In this document: positions 27,305 to 36,019 of the stretch, in pieces
Numbering within the stretch: position 1 is the first letter of the stretch
Layout: each line of letters begins with the position of its first letter
Origin: Sinorhizobium americanum
GTDB lineage: Bacteria; Pseudomonadota; Alphaproteobacteria; Rhizobiales; Rhizobiaceae
Assembly (NCBI RefSeq): GCF_001651855.1
Contig: NZ_LNQC01000068.1
Location: 1 to 64,000, forward strand
Length of the DNA stretch: 64,000 bases
Direction of reading: 5' to 3'
Translations under genes and position numbers: made by a program
Notes under the pieces: generated by a model
Databases searched by the model: none
What the model was told of the DNA's origin: nothing
Seen by the model: only the letters and a program-made list of their open reading frames with translations

Positions 27305-27748
27305 CTAGCTCGTGACCAACAGCGGCTCGAGCAGACGCCTTACGGCATGCCCGAAAGGCACCGCGCGCCTCGACAGGCGGTCGATATTCACATGGATGAA
27401 AAAGCCCTCGGCCGCGGCGGTCTCGTCGTCGTTGCGAAAGAGCCCGATCTCATACCGGACGGACGAATTTCCGAGTTTCGCAACGCGGATTCCAGCCGTG
27501 ACCACGTCCGGGAAGGTCATTTCCGCGTGATAGCGGCACTCTGTTTCGACAACGAGGAAGATCTCCGCTCCACCCTTGATGTCCAGCACGCCGCTTTCGA
27601 TGAGGAAGCCATTCACCGCCGTATCAAACAGGCTGTAGTGGATGACATTGTTCATATGCCCGTAGGTGTCGTTGTCCGACCAGCGCGTTCCAATACTCCG
27701 AAACACCTTGTAGTCGGAGCGCTTTCCGGGTCCCTCGCGTTCCATCAT
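27305..27748 (-). CDS. Hotdog-fold acyl-CoA thioesterase (4-hydroxybenzoyl-CoA thioesterase family)
   Basis: A 147-residue single hotdog domain. The signature [20 protein letters not shown] (about residues 21-40) contains the Asp and the HxNN helix start of the 4HBT family. Substrates are aromatic or short acyl-CoAs, released as free acid and CoA. The ATG at 27748 overlaps the stop of the alcohol dehydrogenase gene (ATGA), which fixes the start against a longer ORF. As the last enzyme gene of the operon it may recycle CoA from a dead-end or terminal thioester. Confidence 0.85.
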   Translation of the reverse strand: MMEREGPGKRSDYKVFRSIGTRWSDNDTYGHMNNVIHYSLFDTAVNGFLIESGVLDIKGGAEIFLVVETECRYHAEMTFPDVVTAGIRVAKLGNSSVRYEIGLFRNDDETAAAEGFFIHVNIDRLSRRAVPFGHAVRRLLEPLLVTS

Positions 27749-28908
27749 CACCAAGCCGCCTTGTAGATAGAGAGGGCGTCCGCCTCGTTCACATCCCGGG
27801 GATTGTTCACGAGGAGCCTGGTCTGCTTCATCGCGTCCCCCGCCATTCCGGCCAGGTGCTCTTCGCCGATGCCCACGTCCCGCAACCGGGGCTGCAGCCC
27901 AAGCCTCATCGACAGTTCGGCTAGACGCTCGACAAAGGCCGCGCAACGCTGCCCCGCGTCCTGTTCGCACGCGAGATACGGAAAGGCATCAGCGGCGATT
28001 TCGGCGTAGACGGAGGCAGCCACTGGCGCATTGAAGCGCAAGACATGCGGAAGTACGAGCGCGTTGGAAAGCCCGTGCGGAATATGGAAGGTCCCGCCGA
28101 TCGGATAGGCGAGCGCATGCACGGCGGCGACCGGCGAATTGGCGAAGGCCTGGCCCGCCAGCATGGAGCCGAGGAGCATCGCGCCCCGCGCCGCCCGATC
28201 CTCCCCTTCAAACACAGCCTTCTCAATATTCGCGCCCAGCAACTGGAGCGCTTGCCGAGCCAGCATCCTGGAGAGCGGATTGTTGTTCGCGCTTCTGGAA
28301 GCATAAGCTTCGATGGCATGCACCATCGCGTCGATGCCGGTGGCGGCCGTGGTCGACGGCGGAAGGCCGAGGGTCAGGTCCGCATCGAGGATCGCAACGT
28401 CAGGCAGGATGATCGGCGATGAAACGCCGCGTTTCTCATCACCACCCACCGTAATGATCGAGACCGGCGTCACCTCCGAACCCGTTCCCGCCGTCGTGGG
28501 CACGAGCGCCAACGGCAGCCGAGGTCCCTTGGCGTTGCCGACGCCCCATGCGCCATCGATATCTTCGCCCGAACCGCATAGGAGCGCCACGACCTTCGCC
28601 ACATCCAGCGACGAACCGCCGCCGAAGCCGATCACGCCTGTCACGCCTGCGGCTTTCGCCACCTCGACCGCGGCCTCGACCGTCGTCAGCGACGGGTCGG
28701 CCTCGACCGCATCGAATACGGTGACCGCAATTCCCGATCCCGAGAGGGAGGCGAGCGCAGGGTCGCACAGGCCAAGCTTTCTGAGACCGCCATCGGTGAC
28801 GAACAGGATGCGCTCGCCCAACTTGGTGCCGAGCAGTCCGCCAATATGGGCCGAGCCGCCGGGACGGAAGACGATCTGACTTGTCGTACTGAACACAAAG
28901 GGATTCAT
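27748..28908 (-). CDS. Iron-containing (group III) alcohol dehydrogenase
   Basis: A 386-residue NAD(P)-dependent dehydrogenase of the Fe-ADH/maleylacetate reductase superfamily. It shows the nucleotide motif GFGGGSSLDVAK (about 93-104), TAGTGSEVT, and the metal ligands Asp and His in GIDAMVHAIEAY (about 191-202) and His residues in HALAYPIGGTFHIPHG (about 260-275). These enzymes interconvert alcohols and aldehydes or reduce maleylacetate. It lies between the acyl-CoA ligase and thioesterase genes. The exact substrate is not evident. Confidence 0.88.
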   Translation of the reverse strand: MNPFVFSTTSQIVFRPGGSAHIGGLLGTKLGERILFVTDGGLRKLGLCDPALASLSGSGIAVTVFDAVEADPSLTTVEAAVEVAKAAGVTGVIGFGGGSSLDVAKVVALLCGSGEDIDGAWGVGNAKGPRLPLALVPTTAGTGSEVTPVSIITVGGDEKRGVSSPIILPDVAILDADLTLGLPPSTTAATGIDAMVHAIEAYASRSANNNPLSRMLARQALQLLGANIEKAVFEGEDRAARGAMLLGSMLAGQAFANSPVAAVHALAYPIGGTFHIPHGLSNALVLPHVLRFNAPVAASVYAEIAADAFPYLACEQDAGQRCAAFVERLAELSMRLGLQPRLRDVGIGEEHLAGMAGDAMKQTRLLVNNPRDVNEADALSIYKAAW

Positions 28909-28933
28909 GGTTCTCTCCTGTGCCTTGGCTGCG

Positions 28934-30460
28934 TCACGCCGCAGGCAGGCTTTCGCGAAGTTTGACCCGCAAGATTTTTCCCGATCCCGTGCGCGGGATC
29001 TCGGCCACGACGTAGACGCGGTCGGGAACTTTGTAAGGAGAGAGACGCGCCTTGCAGTGCCGCATCAGATCCTCCTGATCGAAGGCCTGCCCTTCCTTGA
29101 CGACGACGCAGGCAACGGGGACCTCTCCCAGCATGGTGTGAGGCATCCCGATCACTGCGCAGTCCATGACCGTGTCGTGCAGCAGGAGGATCGTCTCCTC
29201 GACCTCGGCCGGCGCGATGTTCTGACCGCCGCGAATTATCAGTTCCTTGAGGCGGCCGGTGATCGTGAGGAAACCGTTCAGATCGGACTTCGCGAGATCG
29301 CCGGTATGATACCATCCGTTGACGACGGCTTTTTCCGTCTCCAGCGACTTGTTGTGGTAGCCCTGCATCAGGTTCGGGCCTTTGCAGATCAGTTCGCCCT
29401 CTACGCCCGCCGGCACATCAAGACCCGTTTTCGGGTCGACCAGACGGACCGTGAGGCCCGGGACCGGCAGCCCGCAGGAACCAGGAACACGCCATTTCCC
29501 GGGCCAGTTCATGGTCACCATCGTCGATGTTTCGGTGATGCCGTAACCATCCAGAAGCGGAACGTCGAAAAACGCTTCAAAGTCGCTGTTCAGCGTTCCC
29601 GGCATGATCGCCCCCGCGGAGACGCAAAGGCGGACGGATGAAAGCAGCCTTTCTCCGCTGGCCTGGCAGGCCGACAGGAAATAGTGGAAGACCGTCGGGA
29701 CCCCCGGCATGAACGTAAAGCGACCCGTCCTAAGCAGTTCCGTCGCCTGAGAGGTCGAGAACTTCTCCATAATATATTCGCTCGCGCCCGTCGCGATGAT
29801 GGACAGAACCGCGATATTCAGAGCATAGGAGTGGTAGAGCGGCAGGGTGTTGAGCACGACGTCGTTCTCGTTCAACCCTGCGATCGGCGCCCAGCATGCC
29901 GCCGCCACCCAGAGCATGGAACGCACCGACAGCAGGACCCCCTTGGGCTGGCCCGTTGTGCCGGATGTATAAACAATGAACGCCGCGCGATCGATGTCCT
30001 GGTCATCCTCGAATGCAGCCGCCCGCCCCGCTGCGCCAAAACCGATCTCCTCGTTCGCGGCAATCACGACGGGCGGTTTGTCAGAGCGCTGCAGCAGCGC
30101 GTCCACCATAGGCTGCTTTTCCGGCGGCATGATCAGGAACACGCATCCCGCATCGCCGATGCGGTAGGCGATTTCGGCCTCGGTCGCCTCGATGCTCACC
30201 GGAACGGCGGTCCCTCCCGCCCGCACGACGGCAAGGCAAGCGACGACCCAGTTCACTGAATTCGGCAGAAAGATCGCGACGGCCTGGCCCTTCCTGAGAC
30301 CCAGCGCAACCAGGCGGGACGCGAGGTCCTCGGTCTCACGATCTAGGGCGTGATAGGAAACCGACCGCCTCCTGTCCTCGAAGGCCGTTTTCCCGGGGTA
30401 CAAGTGCGCATTCCGTCGAAGGATTGCTCCAACCGGCGCGATAAGCTCGAAGTGTATCAT
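28934..30460 (-). CDS. Acyl-CoA synthetase (AMP-forming), aromatic/medium-chain type
   Basis: A 508-residue ANL-superfamily ligase with the AMP-binding P-loop YTSGTTGQPKG (about 168-178), the adenylate motif GYGITETST (about 298-306), YHTGDLAK and the C-terminal catalytic Lys in RTGSGKILR (about 493-501). It activates a carboxylic acid to its CoA thioester with release of AMP and pyrophosphate. The next genes in the operon act on acyl-CoAs, so this is the likely entry step for the imported acid. Chain-length or aromatic preference cannot be told by eye. Confidence 0.9.
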   Translation of the reverse strand: MIHFELIAPVGAILRRNAHLYPGKTAFEDRRRSVSYHALDRETEDLASRLVALGLRKGQAVAIFLPNSVNWVVACLAVVRAGGTAVPVSIEATEAEIAYRIGDAGCVFLIMPPEKQPMVDALLQRSDKPPVVIAANEEIGFGAAGRAAAFEDDQDIDRAAFIVYTSGTTGQPKGVLLSVRSMLWVAAACWAPIAGLNENDVVLNTLPLYHSYALNIAVLSIIATGASEYIMEKFSTSQATELLRTGRFTFMPGVPTVFHYFLSACQASGERLLSSVRLCVSAGAIMPGTLNSDFEAFFDVPLLDGYGITETSTMVTMNWPGKWRVPGSCGLPVPGLTVRLVDPKTGLDVPAGVEGELICKGPNLMQGYHNKSLETEKAVVNGWYHTGDLAKSDLNGFLTITGRLKELIIRGGQNIAPAEVEETILLLHDTVMDCAVIGMPHTMLGEVPVACVVVKEGQAFDQEDLMRHCKARLSPYKVPDRVYVVAEIPRTGSGKILRVKLRESLPAA

Positions 30461-30481
30461 GTTATCCTCCCGCTCCTCCGG

Positions 30482-31237
30482 TTAGACCATGCAAAAACCG
30501 CCGTTGACACTGATCACCTGGCCGGTCACCCAGGACGATGCCTCGGACGCGAGGAAGGTCACCATCGGCGCCACGTCATCGGGCCTGCCGATGCGGCGCA
30601 AAGGATAGGCCTTCACGATCTTCTCGCGGTTCTTTTCGAGAAACTCCGGATCGGAATGGGACGTCTCGATCAGGCCGAGTGAAACCGTGTTAACCGTGAT
30701 GTTGTTTCGGCCGAATTCGCGGGCCAGCGATTTGCCGAGCGCGATCGTGCCACCACGCGCGGCCGCGGCGAGCGCGAGATTGGCTTCCCCAATGCGGGAA
30801 CTGTCGCCGACGAGATTGATGATACGGCCGGAATTCTGGCCGATCATCAGCGGCGCAATGGCGTGGCAGCAATTGATCGCGCCGTAGAGGCACACATCGA
30901 TCTGCTTCTTCCATTCTTCAGGGGTCGAGTCTACAAACCGCTGATATTTGACATATCCGGCATTGTTGACCAGCACATCGACGGTGCCGAAGTCGTCCTT
31001 GACGGCGGCGACCATCGCCTTGACCTGATCGTTATCGCTGATATCGGCTTTGTACGCCCTCGCCTTTCCGCCGGCGGCTTTAATCGAAGCAACCACCGTC
31101 TCCGCCTCGGCCTGCGACCGGCTATAGTTCACGGCAACGATGGCGCCTTCCGCGGCGAAAGACCGGGCGATGTCTCCGCCGACATCCCTGCCGCCGCCGG
31201 TCACCAGCGCCACCTTGCCATTCAGATTGGTCTGCAT
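30482..31237 (-). CDS. Short-chain dehydrogenase/reductase (FabG-like)
   Basis: A 251-residue classical SDR. It has the cofactor motif [12 protein letters not shown] (about 13-24), NNAG near 90, a Ser-containing [10 protein letters not shown] segment, and C-terminal GQVISVNGG. The usual YxxxK is replaced: the position after the Ser reads [17 protein letters not shown], so the catalytic Tyr is not obvious. Start at 31237 has aaggagat upstream; the ORF extends to 31402 but without homology. In the acyl-CoA operon it would be placed to oxidise a 3-hydroxyacyl-CoA, but the missing Tyr makes activity uncertain. Confidence 0.82.
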   Translation of the reverse strand: MQTNLNGKVALVTGGGRDVGGDIARSFAAEGAIVAVNYSRSQAEAETVVASIKAAGGKARAYKADISDNDQVKAMVAAVKDDFGTVDVLVNNAGYVKYQRFVDSTPEEWKKQIDVCLYGAINCCHAIAPLMIGQNSGRIINLVGDSSRIGEANLALAAAARGGTIALGKSLAREFGRNNITVNTVSLGLIETSHSDPEFLEKNREKIVKAYPLRRIGRPDDVAPMVTFLASEASSWVTGQVISVNGGFCMV

Positions 31238-31316
31238 TTCACGATCTCCTTGATAGGTCTGGCGGCTGCAGCGCAGCGCGATCTGTTGCGCCCCGTTCAC
31301 GGGGGGCGATGTCGAG

Positions 31317-32084
31317 TCATTTTCCGAGAAACAATGGCGGACGCTTGTCCTTGAAGGCCTGCCGCCCTTCGCTGTAGTCGTGGCTCGCGCTTGCCTCGTC
31401 AATCAACCTGTCGGCCGCTGCTTGATCCAGCGTCCCGTGCGCGCAACCGTTGAGAATGAACTTGGCGCCCGCAATCGTGAGGGGGGCGTTTTCCGCCAGC
31501 TCTGCGGCCCGGTCATGGGCGGCAACCAAAGCGCTATCCGCAACCTGATCGATGAAGCCGATATCGAGAGCGTGCCCGGCATCGAAGCGCCGGGCCGAGA
31601 AGAGGATGCGCTTTGCTTCCGTCACCCCGACGAGCGAATAGAGTTTGCGAGTTGCGGAGACCCCGTAGACGATCGACAAGCGGGCCGCTGGAATTCCGAA
31701 GACCGAATTTTTCTCGGCGATCCGGAAATCGCAGGACATGGCGAGATGCGCTGCGCCGCCGAGGCAGTATCCCCGTAGGGCGGCGATCGTCGGCTTGGAC
31801 ACCTGGTAGATCGCGTCCCCTGCGGCATCGACTGCAACCTCGTAGGATTTGCTGTCCTCGAGCCCGTTGCGCACCGCGTCAAACTCGCTGATGTCGGCGC
31901 CAGCGGAGAAATCGGCGCCGGCACCTGTCAGGATGATCGACCGCACCGACGGTTCCCGGTCGAAGGCGCTGAACTGGTCCGCGAGCTGCCGCCACATTGC
32001 ATAGGTAACGGCATTTCTATGCCCGGGGCGGCTCAAGGTGACCACCGCAACCCCGCCCTTGCTTTCAACGAGAATATCGCTCAT
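31317..32084 (-). CDS. Crotonase-superfamily protein (enoyl-CoA hydratase/isomerase family)
   Basis: A 255-residue crotonase fold with the oxyanion-hole segments [13 protein letters not shown] (about 55-67) and [16 protein letters not shown] (about 104-119). In true hydratases a Glu follows the second motif (GGGCELA) and another lies in the QPE segment. Here these read AAHLA and GIPAARL, so both catalytic Glu positions are replaced. The oxyanion hole should still bind an acyl-CoA. A lyase, isomerase or ring-cleaving activity is therefore more likely than simple hydration. It is the second gene of the operon, 75 bases after the binding-protein gene. Confidence 0.85.
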   Translation of the reverse strand: MSDILVESKGGVAVVTLSRPGHRNAVTYAMWRQLADQFSAFDREPSVRSIILTGAGADFSAGADISEFDAVRNGLEDSKSYEVAVDAAGDAIYQVSKPTIAALRGYCLGGAAHLAMSCDFRIAEKNSVFGIPAARLSIVYGVSATRKLYSLVGVTEAKRILFSARRFDAGHALDIGFIDQVADSALVAAHDRAAELAENAPLTIAGAKFILNGCAHGTLDQAAADRLIDEASASHDYSEGRQAFKDKRPPLFLGK

Positions 32085-32159
32085 TCGCCTGCCCTCGGAC
32101 TGCCGTTGGGATGCCTTGCACGGAGATGCGCCCGGCGCCGTAGCCGGGCGCTGTTTGCG

Positions 32160-33368
32160 TCAGTTCTTCACGAGCGGGCACTGGCTTTCCGAAAGCGGCC
32201 GGAAAGCATCGTCGCCGGAAATGGTGGTGACAAGCTTCAGGATGTCCCACTCACCCGTGGATTCGGCCGGCGTCTTGACCTGATAGACGTACATATCGTG
32301 CACCATCCGGCCATCCTCGCGGATTTTGCCGTTCGTTGCGAAGAAGTCGTTGATCGGCGTCTCGCGCATCTTCGCCATGACCTTCTGGGCATCCGTCGTG
32401 CCGGCGGCCTCGACGGCCTTCAGGTAGTGCATGGTCGAAGAGTAATCTCCTGCATCGCCCATATGCGGCGGGCGGCCGACGCGCTCTTCGAAACGCTTGG
32501 AAAACGCCCGCGTCGCATCATCGCGATCCCAGTAGAAGGCGTTCGTCAGGATCATGCCCTGCGCGGTCTCGAGGCCGAGCGAATGAACGTCGGTATCCCA
32601 GACGAGCAAGCCGGCAACCGTCTTGCCGGATGCCGCAAGACCGAACTCGGCCGCGGACTTCACCGCATTGACAAAGGTCGTACCGGATCCCGCCATGGCG
32701 ACGACCTGCGCCGGCGAAGCCTGTGCCTGCAGCATGAAGGCGCTGTGATCGGAGGTCTCGATCGGATATCGCACGGAGCCGGAGACCTCGCCGCCATTGC
32801 CCTTGACGATCTGCGTCGCATCGGCCTCCAGCGCATGGCCGAACGCATAGTCGGCCGTCAGGAAGAACCAGTTCTTCATGCCCTGCAAGATCAGCTGGTT
32901 GGCGGTTCCGTTCGCAAGCGCGTAGGTGTCGTAGGAATAATGGATGCTGTTGGGCGTGCAACCGTCGTTCGTCAGGCGGGACGAGCCGGAGCCATTGACG
33001 ATCGCGATCCTGTCCTCATCCTTCGCGACCTGCGTGACTGCCAGCGCGATGCCGGAATTGATCAGGTTGTTGATCATTGTCACGCCTTGCGATTCATACC
33101 ATTCGCGCGCCGTGGACACCGCCACTTCTGGCTTGTTCTGATGGTCCGCGACAACGACTTCAAGCGGCCGGTCGAGAACTTTGCCACCAAAATCCTCGAC
33201 CGCCATCTTCACGGCGGTGATCGCCCCCTCGCCCGCCTCATGCGAGAACTGGCCGCTGACATCGGTCAGCACGCCAATGCGAACAGGCGCGCCATCCTGC
33301 GCCCCGGCGGATATGGTCATGGCTCCGACAGCCGCGACGCACGACATCAGCAAAAGTCTATTGTTCAT
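32160..33368 (-). CDS. ABC transporter substrate-binding protein (LivJ/HBAAT type)
   Basis: A 402-residue periplasmic protein. Residues 1-23 are a Sec signal peptide (ending AGAQ). The mature part begins VRIGVLTDVSGQFSHEAGEG, the ligand-loop signature of type I periplasmic binding proteins. This branch commonly binds aromatic or hydroxylated acids rather than amino acids. The ATG at 33368 has gggaggcag upstream; the ORF extends to 33473 without a site. It heads the minus-strand catabolic operon, divergent from the LivGFHM genes. Confidence 0.88.
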   Translation of the reverse strand: MNNRLLLMSCVAAVGAMTISAGAQDGAPVRIGVLTDVSGQFSHEAGEGAITAVKMAVEDFGGKVLDRPLEVVVADHQNKPEVAVSTAREWYESQGVTMINNLINSGIALAVTQVAKDEDRIAIVNGSGSSRLTNDGCTPNSIHYSYDTYALANGTANQLILQGMKNWFFLTADYAFGHALEADATQIVKGNGGEVSGSVRYPIETSDHSAFMLQAQASPAQVVAMAGSGTTFVNAVKSAAEFGLAASGKTVAGLLVWDTDVHSLGLETAQGMILTNAFYWDRDDATRAFSKRFEERVGRPPHMGDAGDYSSTMHYLKAVEAAGTTDAQKVMAKMRETPINDFFATNGKIREDGRMVHDMYVYQVKTPAESTGEWDILKLVTTISGDDAFRPLSESQCPLVKN

Positions 33369-33421
33369 TGCTCTGCCTCCCGATCTCGGCGCGCCGAGCT
33401 CCTCCCAGAACGCCATTGAAA

Positions 33422-33437
33422 CTTGCGTTATCATACT
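33422..33437 (-). promoter_or_regulatory. Degenerate copy of the AGTCTAATAATGCAAG motif
   Basis: The minus strand reads AGTATGATAACGCAAG, 13 of 16 bases matching the full motif. It lies 54 bases upstream of the binding-protein start, where a promoter or operator would be expected. Confidence 0.4.
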
Positions 33438-33520
33438 ATAGTTGCGCTGAGCCTCTTCAAGAGTTTGCGACACAACAGGCTTTAGGCGGCAAGATAAGCA
33501 GACTTTTTCGCAAAGCGCAA

Positions 33521-33540
33521 GCTTGCATTATTAGACTTTG
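33521..33540 (-). promoter_or_regulatory. Candidate operator motif CAAAGTCTAATAATGCAAGC
   Basis: Read on the minus strand, this 20-mer shares the core AAGTCTAATAATG-AAG with sites at 37931-37950 and 43596-43614. All three intergenic regions of this locus carry it. The double-HxlR regulator encoded at 42555 is the natural candidate binder (inference). Confidence 0.6.
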
Positions 33541-33636
33541 TGTGTTTTCCTGATCATGCCGACACTGGACAGTGGGAAGGCGGGCGGCCCATTCGGCGCC
33601 TGCCCGGAGAATGAGAAAGTCGGCATTGGAGGAATC

Positions 33637-34395
33637 GTGCTGAACACCGCACCCATCATCGAGGCGAGCGCTTTGACGCGCTCCTTCGGCGGCTTCGTCG
33701 CCGTCAAGAATGTCGACCTGAAGATCCGCGCGGGCACGATCCATGCGCTGATCGGACCGAACGGCGCCGGCAAGAGCACCTTATTCAATCTCTTGACCAA
33801 GTTCCTGTCGCCGAGCGGTGGGCAGATCCTGTTCAAGGATCGCGACATAACGCAAATGGCGCCCGCCGACATCGCACGCATGGGTCTCGTGCGGTCGTTT
33901 CAGATTTCATCCGTCTTCCCGCACCTCAGCGCCCATGAGAATGTCCGGGTCGCACTGCAGGCCCGCGCAAAAGAAACATTCGCGTTCTGGCGTTCAAACG
34001 CGACACTCCGCCGTTTCGACGAGGAGGCGGCAAGATTACTCGACAGCGTCGGCCTTGCCGACCGGGCGCAGACAAAAGCCGCCGAACTGTCCTACGGGCG
34101 AAAACGCGCCCTCGAACTGGCAACCACATTGGCGCTCGACCCCGAGGTCCTGCTTCTCGACGAGCCGATGGCCGGCATGGGCACGGAGGACATCGGCCGG
34201 ACGGCCGCCCTGATCCGCAGCGTCGGAAAGGGGCGAACGGTACTGATGGTCGAACACAATCTCGGCGTCGTCTCCGACCTTTCGGACCGCATCACCGTAT
34301 TGCGCCGTGGAGAGGTGATTGCGGAAGGGAGTTACTCGGAGGTCTCCGCCGACAGCGAAGTCCGCAAGGCGTATATGGGAGGCAGTCATGGCTGA
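33637..34395 (+). CDS. Branched-chain-type ABC transporter ATP-binding protein (LivG type)
   Basis: A 252-residue ATPase with Walker A GPNGAGKST (about 40-48), a LivG-style signature LSYGRKRALELATTLALDP and Walker B VLLLDEPMAGM. GTG at 33637 is preferred for its ggagga site and normal family length. It starts the plus-strand transporter operon, overlaps the LivF-type gene by 8 bases and is divergent from its binding protein. Confidence 0.88.
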   Translation: MLNTAPIIEASALTRSFGGFVAVKNVDLKIRAGTIHALIGPNGAGKSTLFNLLTKFLSPSGGQILFKDRDITQMAPADIARMGLVRSFQISSVFPHLSAHENVRVALQARAKETFAFWRSNATLRRFDEEAARLLDSVGLADRAQTKAAELSYGRKRALELATTLALDPEVLLLDEPMAGMGTEDIGRTAALIRSVGKGRTVLMVEHNLGVVSDLSDRITVLRRGEVIAEGSYSEVSADSEVRKAYMGGSHG

Positions 34396-35095
34396 GGCTC
34401 CCCTCCTCAACGTCAAGGGCCTGGAGGCCTGGTATGGCGAAAGCCATGTGCTGCATGGCATCGACTTCGATGTGCGAAAGGGCGAAGTCGTGACGCTCAT
34501 CGGCCGCAACGGCGCCGGCAAGACGACGACGTTGCGCAGCCTCATCGGCGTCGTTGGAAAGAGACGCGGCGCCTGCCTCTATAAGGGCGCCGACCTCCTG
34601 AAGATCGCGCCGCACAAGGTTGCGCGCCTCGGCATCGGCTATGTGCCGGAAGAACGCGGCATATTCTCCTCGCTCAACGTTCTGGAAAACCTCTTGTTTC
34701 CGCCGGCATGGCAGGCAGGCGGTATGGCGAACGACGAGATTTACGCGCTCTTTCCGAATCTGAAAGGGCGGGACAGCACATCGGGAACCCGCCTTTCCGG
34801 TGGCGAACAGCAGATGCTGGCCATTGGCCGGATTCTCCGGACGGGGGCCGATTTTATCCTGCTCGACGAGCCGACCGAAGGCATCGCCCCCGTGATCATC
34901 GAAGAGATCGGCGCTGCCCTGCGCATCCTCAAGGAGCGCGGCATGACGATCATCCTGGTCGAGCAGAACCTCCGGTTTGCAGCCTCCATCGCGGATCGCC
35001 ATTACGTCCTCGATCAGGGCAAGGTCGTCGACGAAATTCCAAACAACGCACTCGACGCCAACATGGACCGGCTGAACAGATATCTCGGAGTCTGA
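34388..35095 (+). CDS. Branched-chain-type ABC transporter ATP-binding protein (LivF type)
   Basis: A 235-residue ATPase with Walker A GRNGAGKTT (about 38-46), signature LSGGEQQMLAIGRILRTG and Walker B FILLDEPTEGIAP. The LivF hallmark GYVPEERGIFSSLNVLENL follows the Q-loop. The ATG at 34388 overlaps the end of the LivG-type gene, so the two ATPases are coupled and probably form the nucleotide-binding heterodimer. Confidence 0.92.
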   Translation: MAEAPLLNVKGLEAWYGESHVLHGIDFDVRKGEVVTLIGRNGAGKTTTLRSLIGVVGKRRGACLYKGADLLKIAPHKVARLGIGYVPEERGIFSSLNVLENLLFPPAWQAGGMANDEIYALFPNLKGRDSTSGTRLSGGEQQMLAIGRILRTGADFILLDEPTEGIAPVIIEEIGAALRILKERGMTIILVEQNLRFAASIADRHYVLDQGKVVDEIPNNALDANMDRLNRYLGV

Positions 35096-35129
35096 TCCAT
35101 GATGCGCACCTTTCAGATAGGTAGAACCG

Positions 35130-36017
35130 ATGACTGATATCTTCGGGGTTCCAATTGCCGTTCTGCTCGGGCAACTGCTGCTCGGCTTGATCAACGGCTC
35201 CTTCTACGCTCTCCTGAGCCTCGGCCTCGCCATCATCTTCGGCATGCTGAACGTGATCAACTTCGCCCATGGCGCCTTCTACATGCTCGGCGGCTTCGCC
35301 GCCTGGCTGCTGCTGTCGGCCCTCGGCCTCGGCTATTGGGAAACACTCATGGCCGCTCCCCTGATGGTCGGGGCGCTGGGTGCCGTCGTGGAGCGGTTGT
35401 TTCTCAAGCGCCTCTACAGGGTCGACCACCTCTACAGCCTCCTTCTCACATTCGGCATCGCCCTGATGCTCGAAGGGCTCTTTCGGCATATCTTCGGCGC
35501 CGCGGGGAAGCCGTATCCGATACCGCCGTCACTGACAGGCGGCATCAATCTCGGCTTCATGTTCCTGCCGATGTACCGCGCCTGGGTGATCGCCGCCTCT
35601 CTCGCAGTCTGCATCGCCACGTGGCTGGCGATCGAACGAACCAAGCTCGGCGCCTACTTGCGGGCGGCGACAGAGAATCCAGGCCTGGTCCAGGCCTTCG
35701 GCATCAACGTTCCGCTCATGTTGACCTTGACCTACGCGTTCTGCGTCGGCCTTGCAGGCTTTGCCGGAGCGCTGGCGGCGCCGCTCTATCAGGTCAGCCC
35801 CGGCATGGGATCCAGCGTCATCATCGTCGTCTTCGCGGTGGTCGTTATCGGCGGCATGGGATCGATCGGCGGCGCAATCGTCACCGCCCTGGCGCTTGGC
35901 GTTATCGAGGGGCTGACCAAAACATTCTATCCTGCGGCATCCTCCATTGCGGTGTTTGTGGTGATGGTCCTTGTCATTCTCATCCGGCCGTCCGGCCTGT
36001 TCTCCCGCGAGGCTTGA
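35130..36017 (+). CDS. Branched-chain-type ABC permease (LivH type)
   Basis: A 295-residue inner-membrane permease with about eight hydrophobic helices. It has the conserved LINGSFYALLSLGLAIIFGMLNVINFAHG-type N-terminus and the cytoplasmic loop with ATENPGLVQAFGINV near 170-185. It begins 34 bases after the LivF-type gene and ends 2 bases before the LivM-type start. Confidence 0.92.
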   Translation: MTDIFGVPIAVLLGQLLLGLINGSFYALLSLGLAIIFGMLNVINFAHGAFYMLGGFAAWLLLSALGLGYWETLMAAPLMVGALGAVVERLFLKRLYRVDHLYSLLLTFGIALMLEGLFRHIFGAAGKPYPIPPSLTGGINLGFMFLPMYRAWVIAASLAVCIATWLAIERTKLGAYLRAATENPGLVQAFGINVPLMLTLTYAFCVGLAGFAGALAAPLYQVSPGMGSSVIIVVFAVVVIGGMGSIGGAIVTALALGVIEGLTKTFYPAASSIAVFVVMVLVILIRPSGLFSREA

Positions 36018-36019
36018 TC

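Larger units (their letters stand above)
33369..33636. promoter_or_regulatory. Divergent control region of the binding-protein operon and the LivGFHM-type genes
   Basis: About 270 bases between the two divergent operons. It contains two copies of the locus's putative operator, at 33422-33437 (13 of 16 bases) and 33521-33540 (full match). The ribosome-binding site attggagga at 33626-33634 supports the GTG start at 33637. In-frame TTG at 33538 and ATG at 33556 are alternative starts for the ATPase gene but lie in or next to the operator. Confidence 0.6.

Noticed and set aside
32019..33419. A 466-codon open frame on the plus strand
   Set aside because: Antisense shadow of the LivJ-type binding-protein gene, which has a signal peptide and conserved ligand loop. 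The frame contains no recognisable domain.
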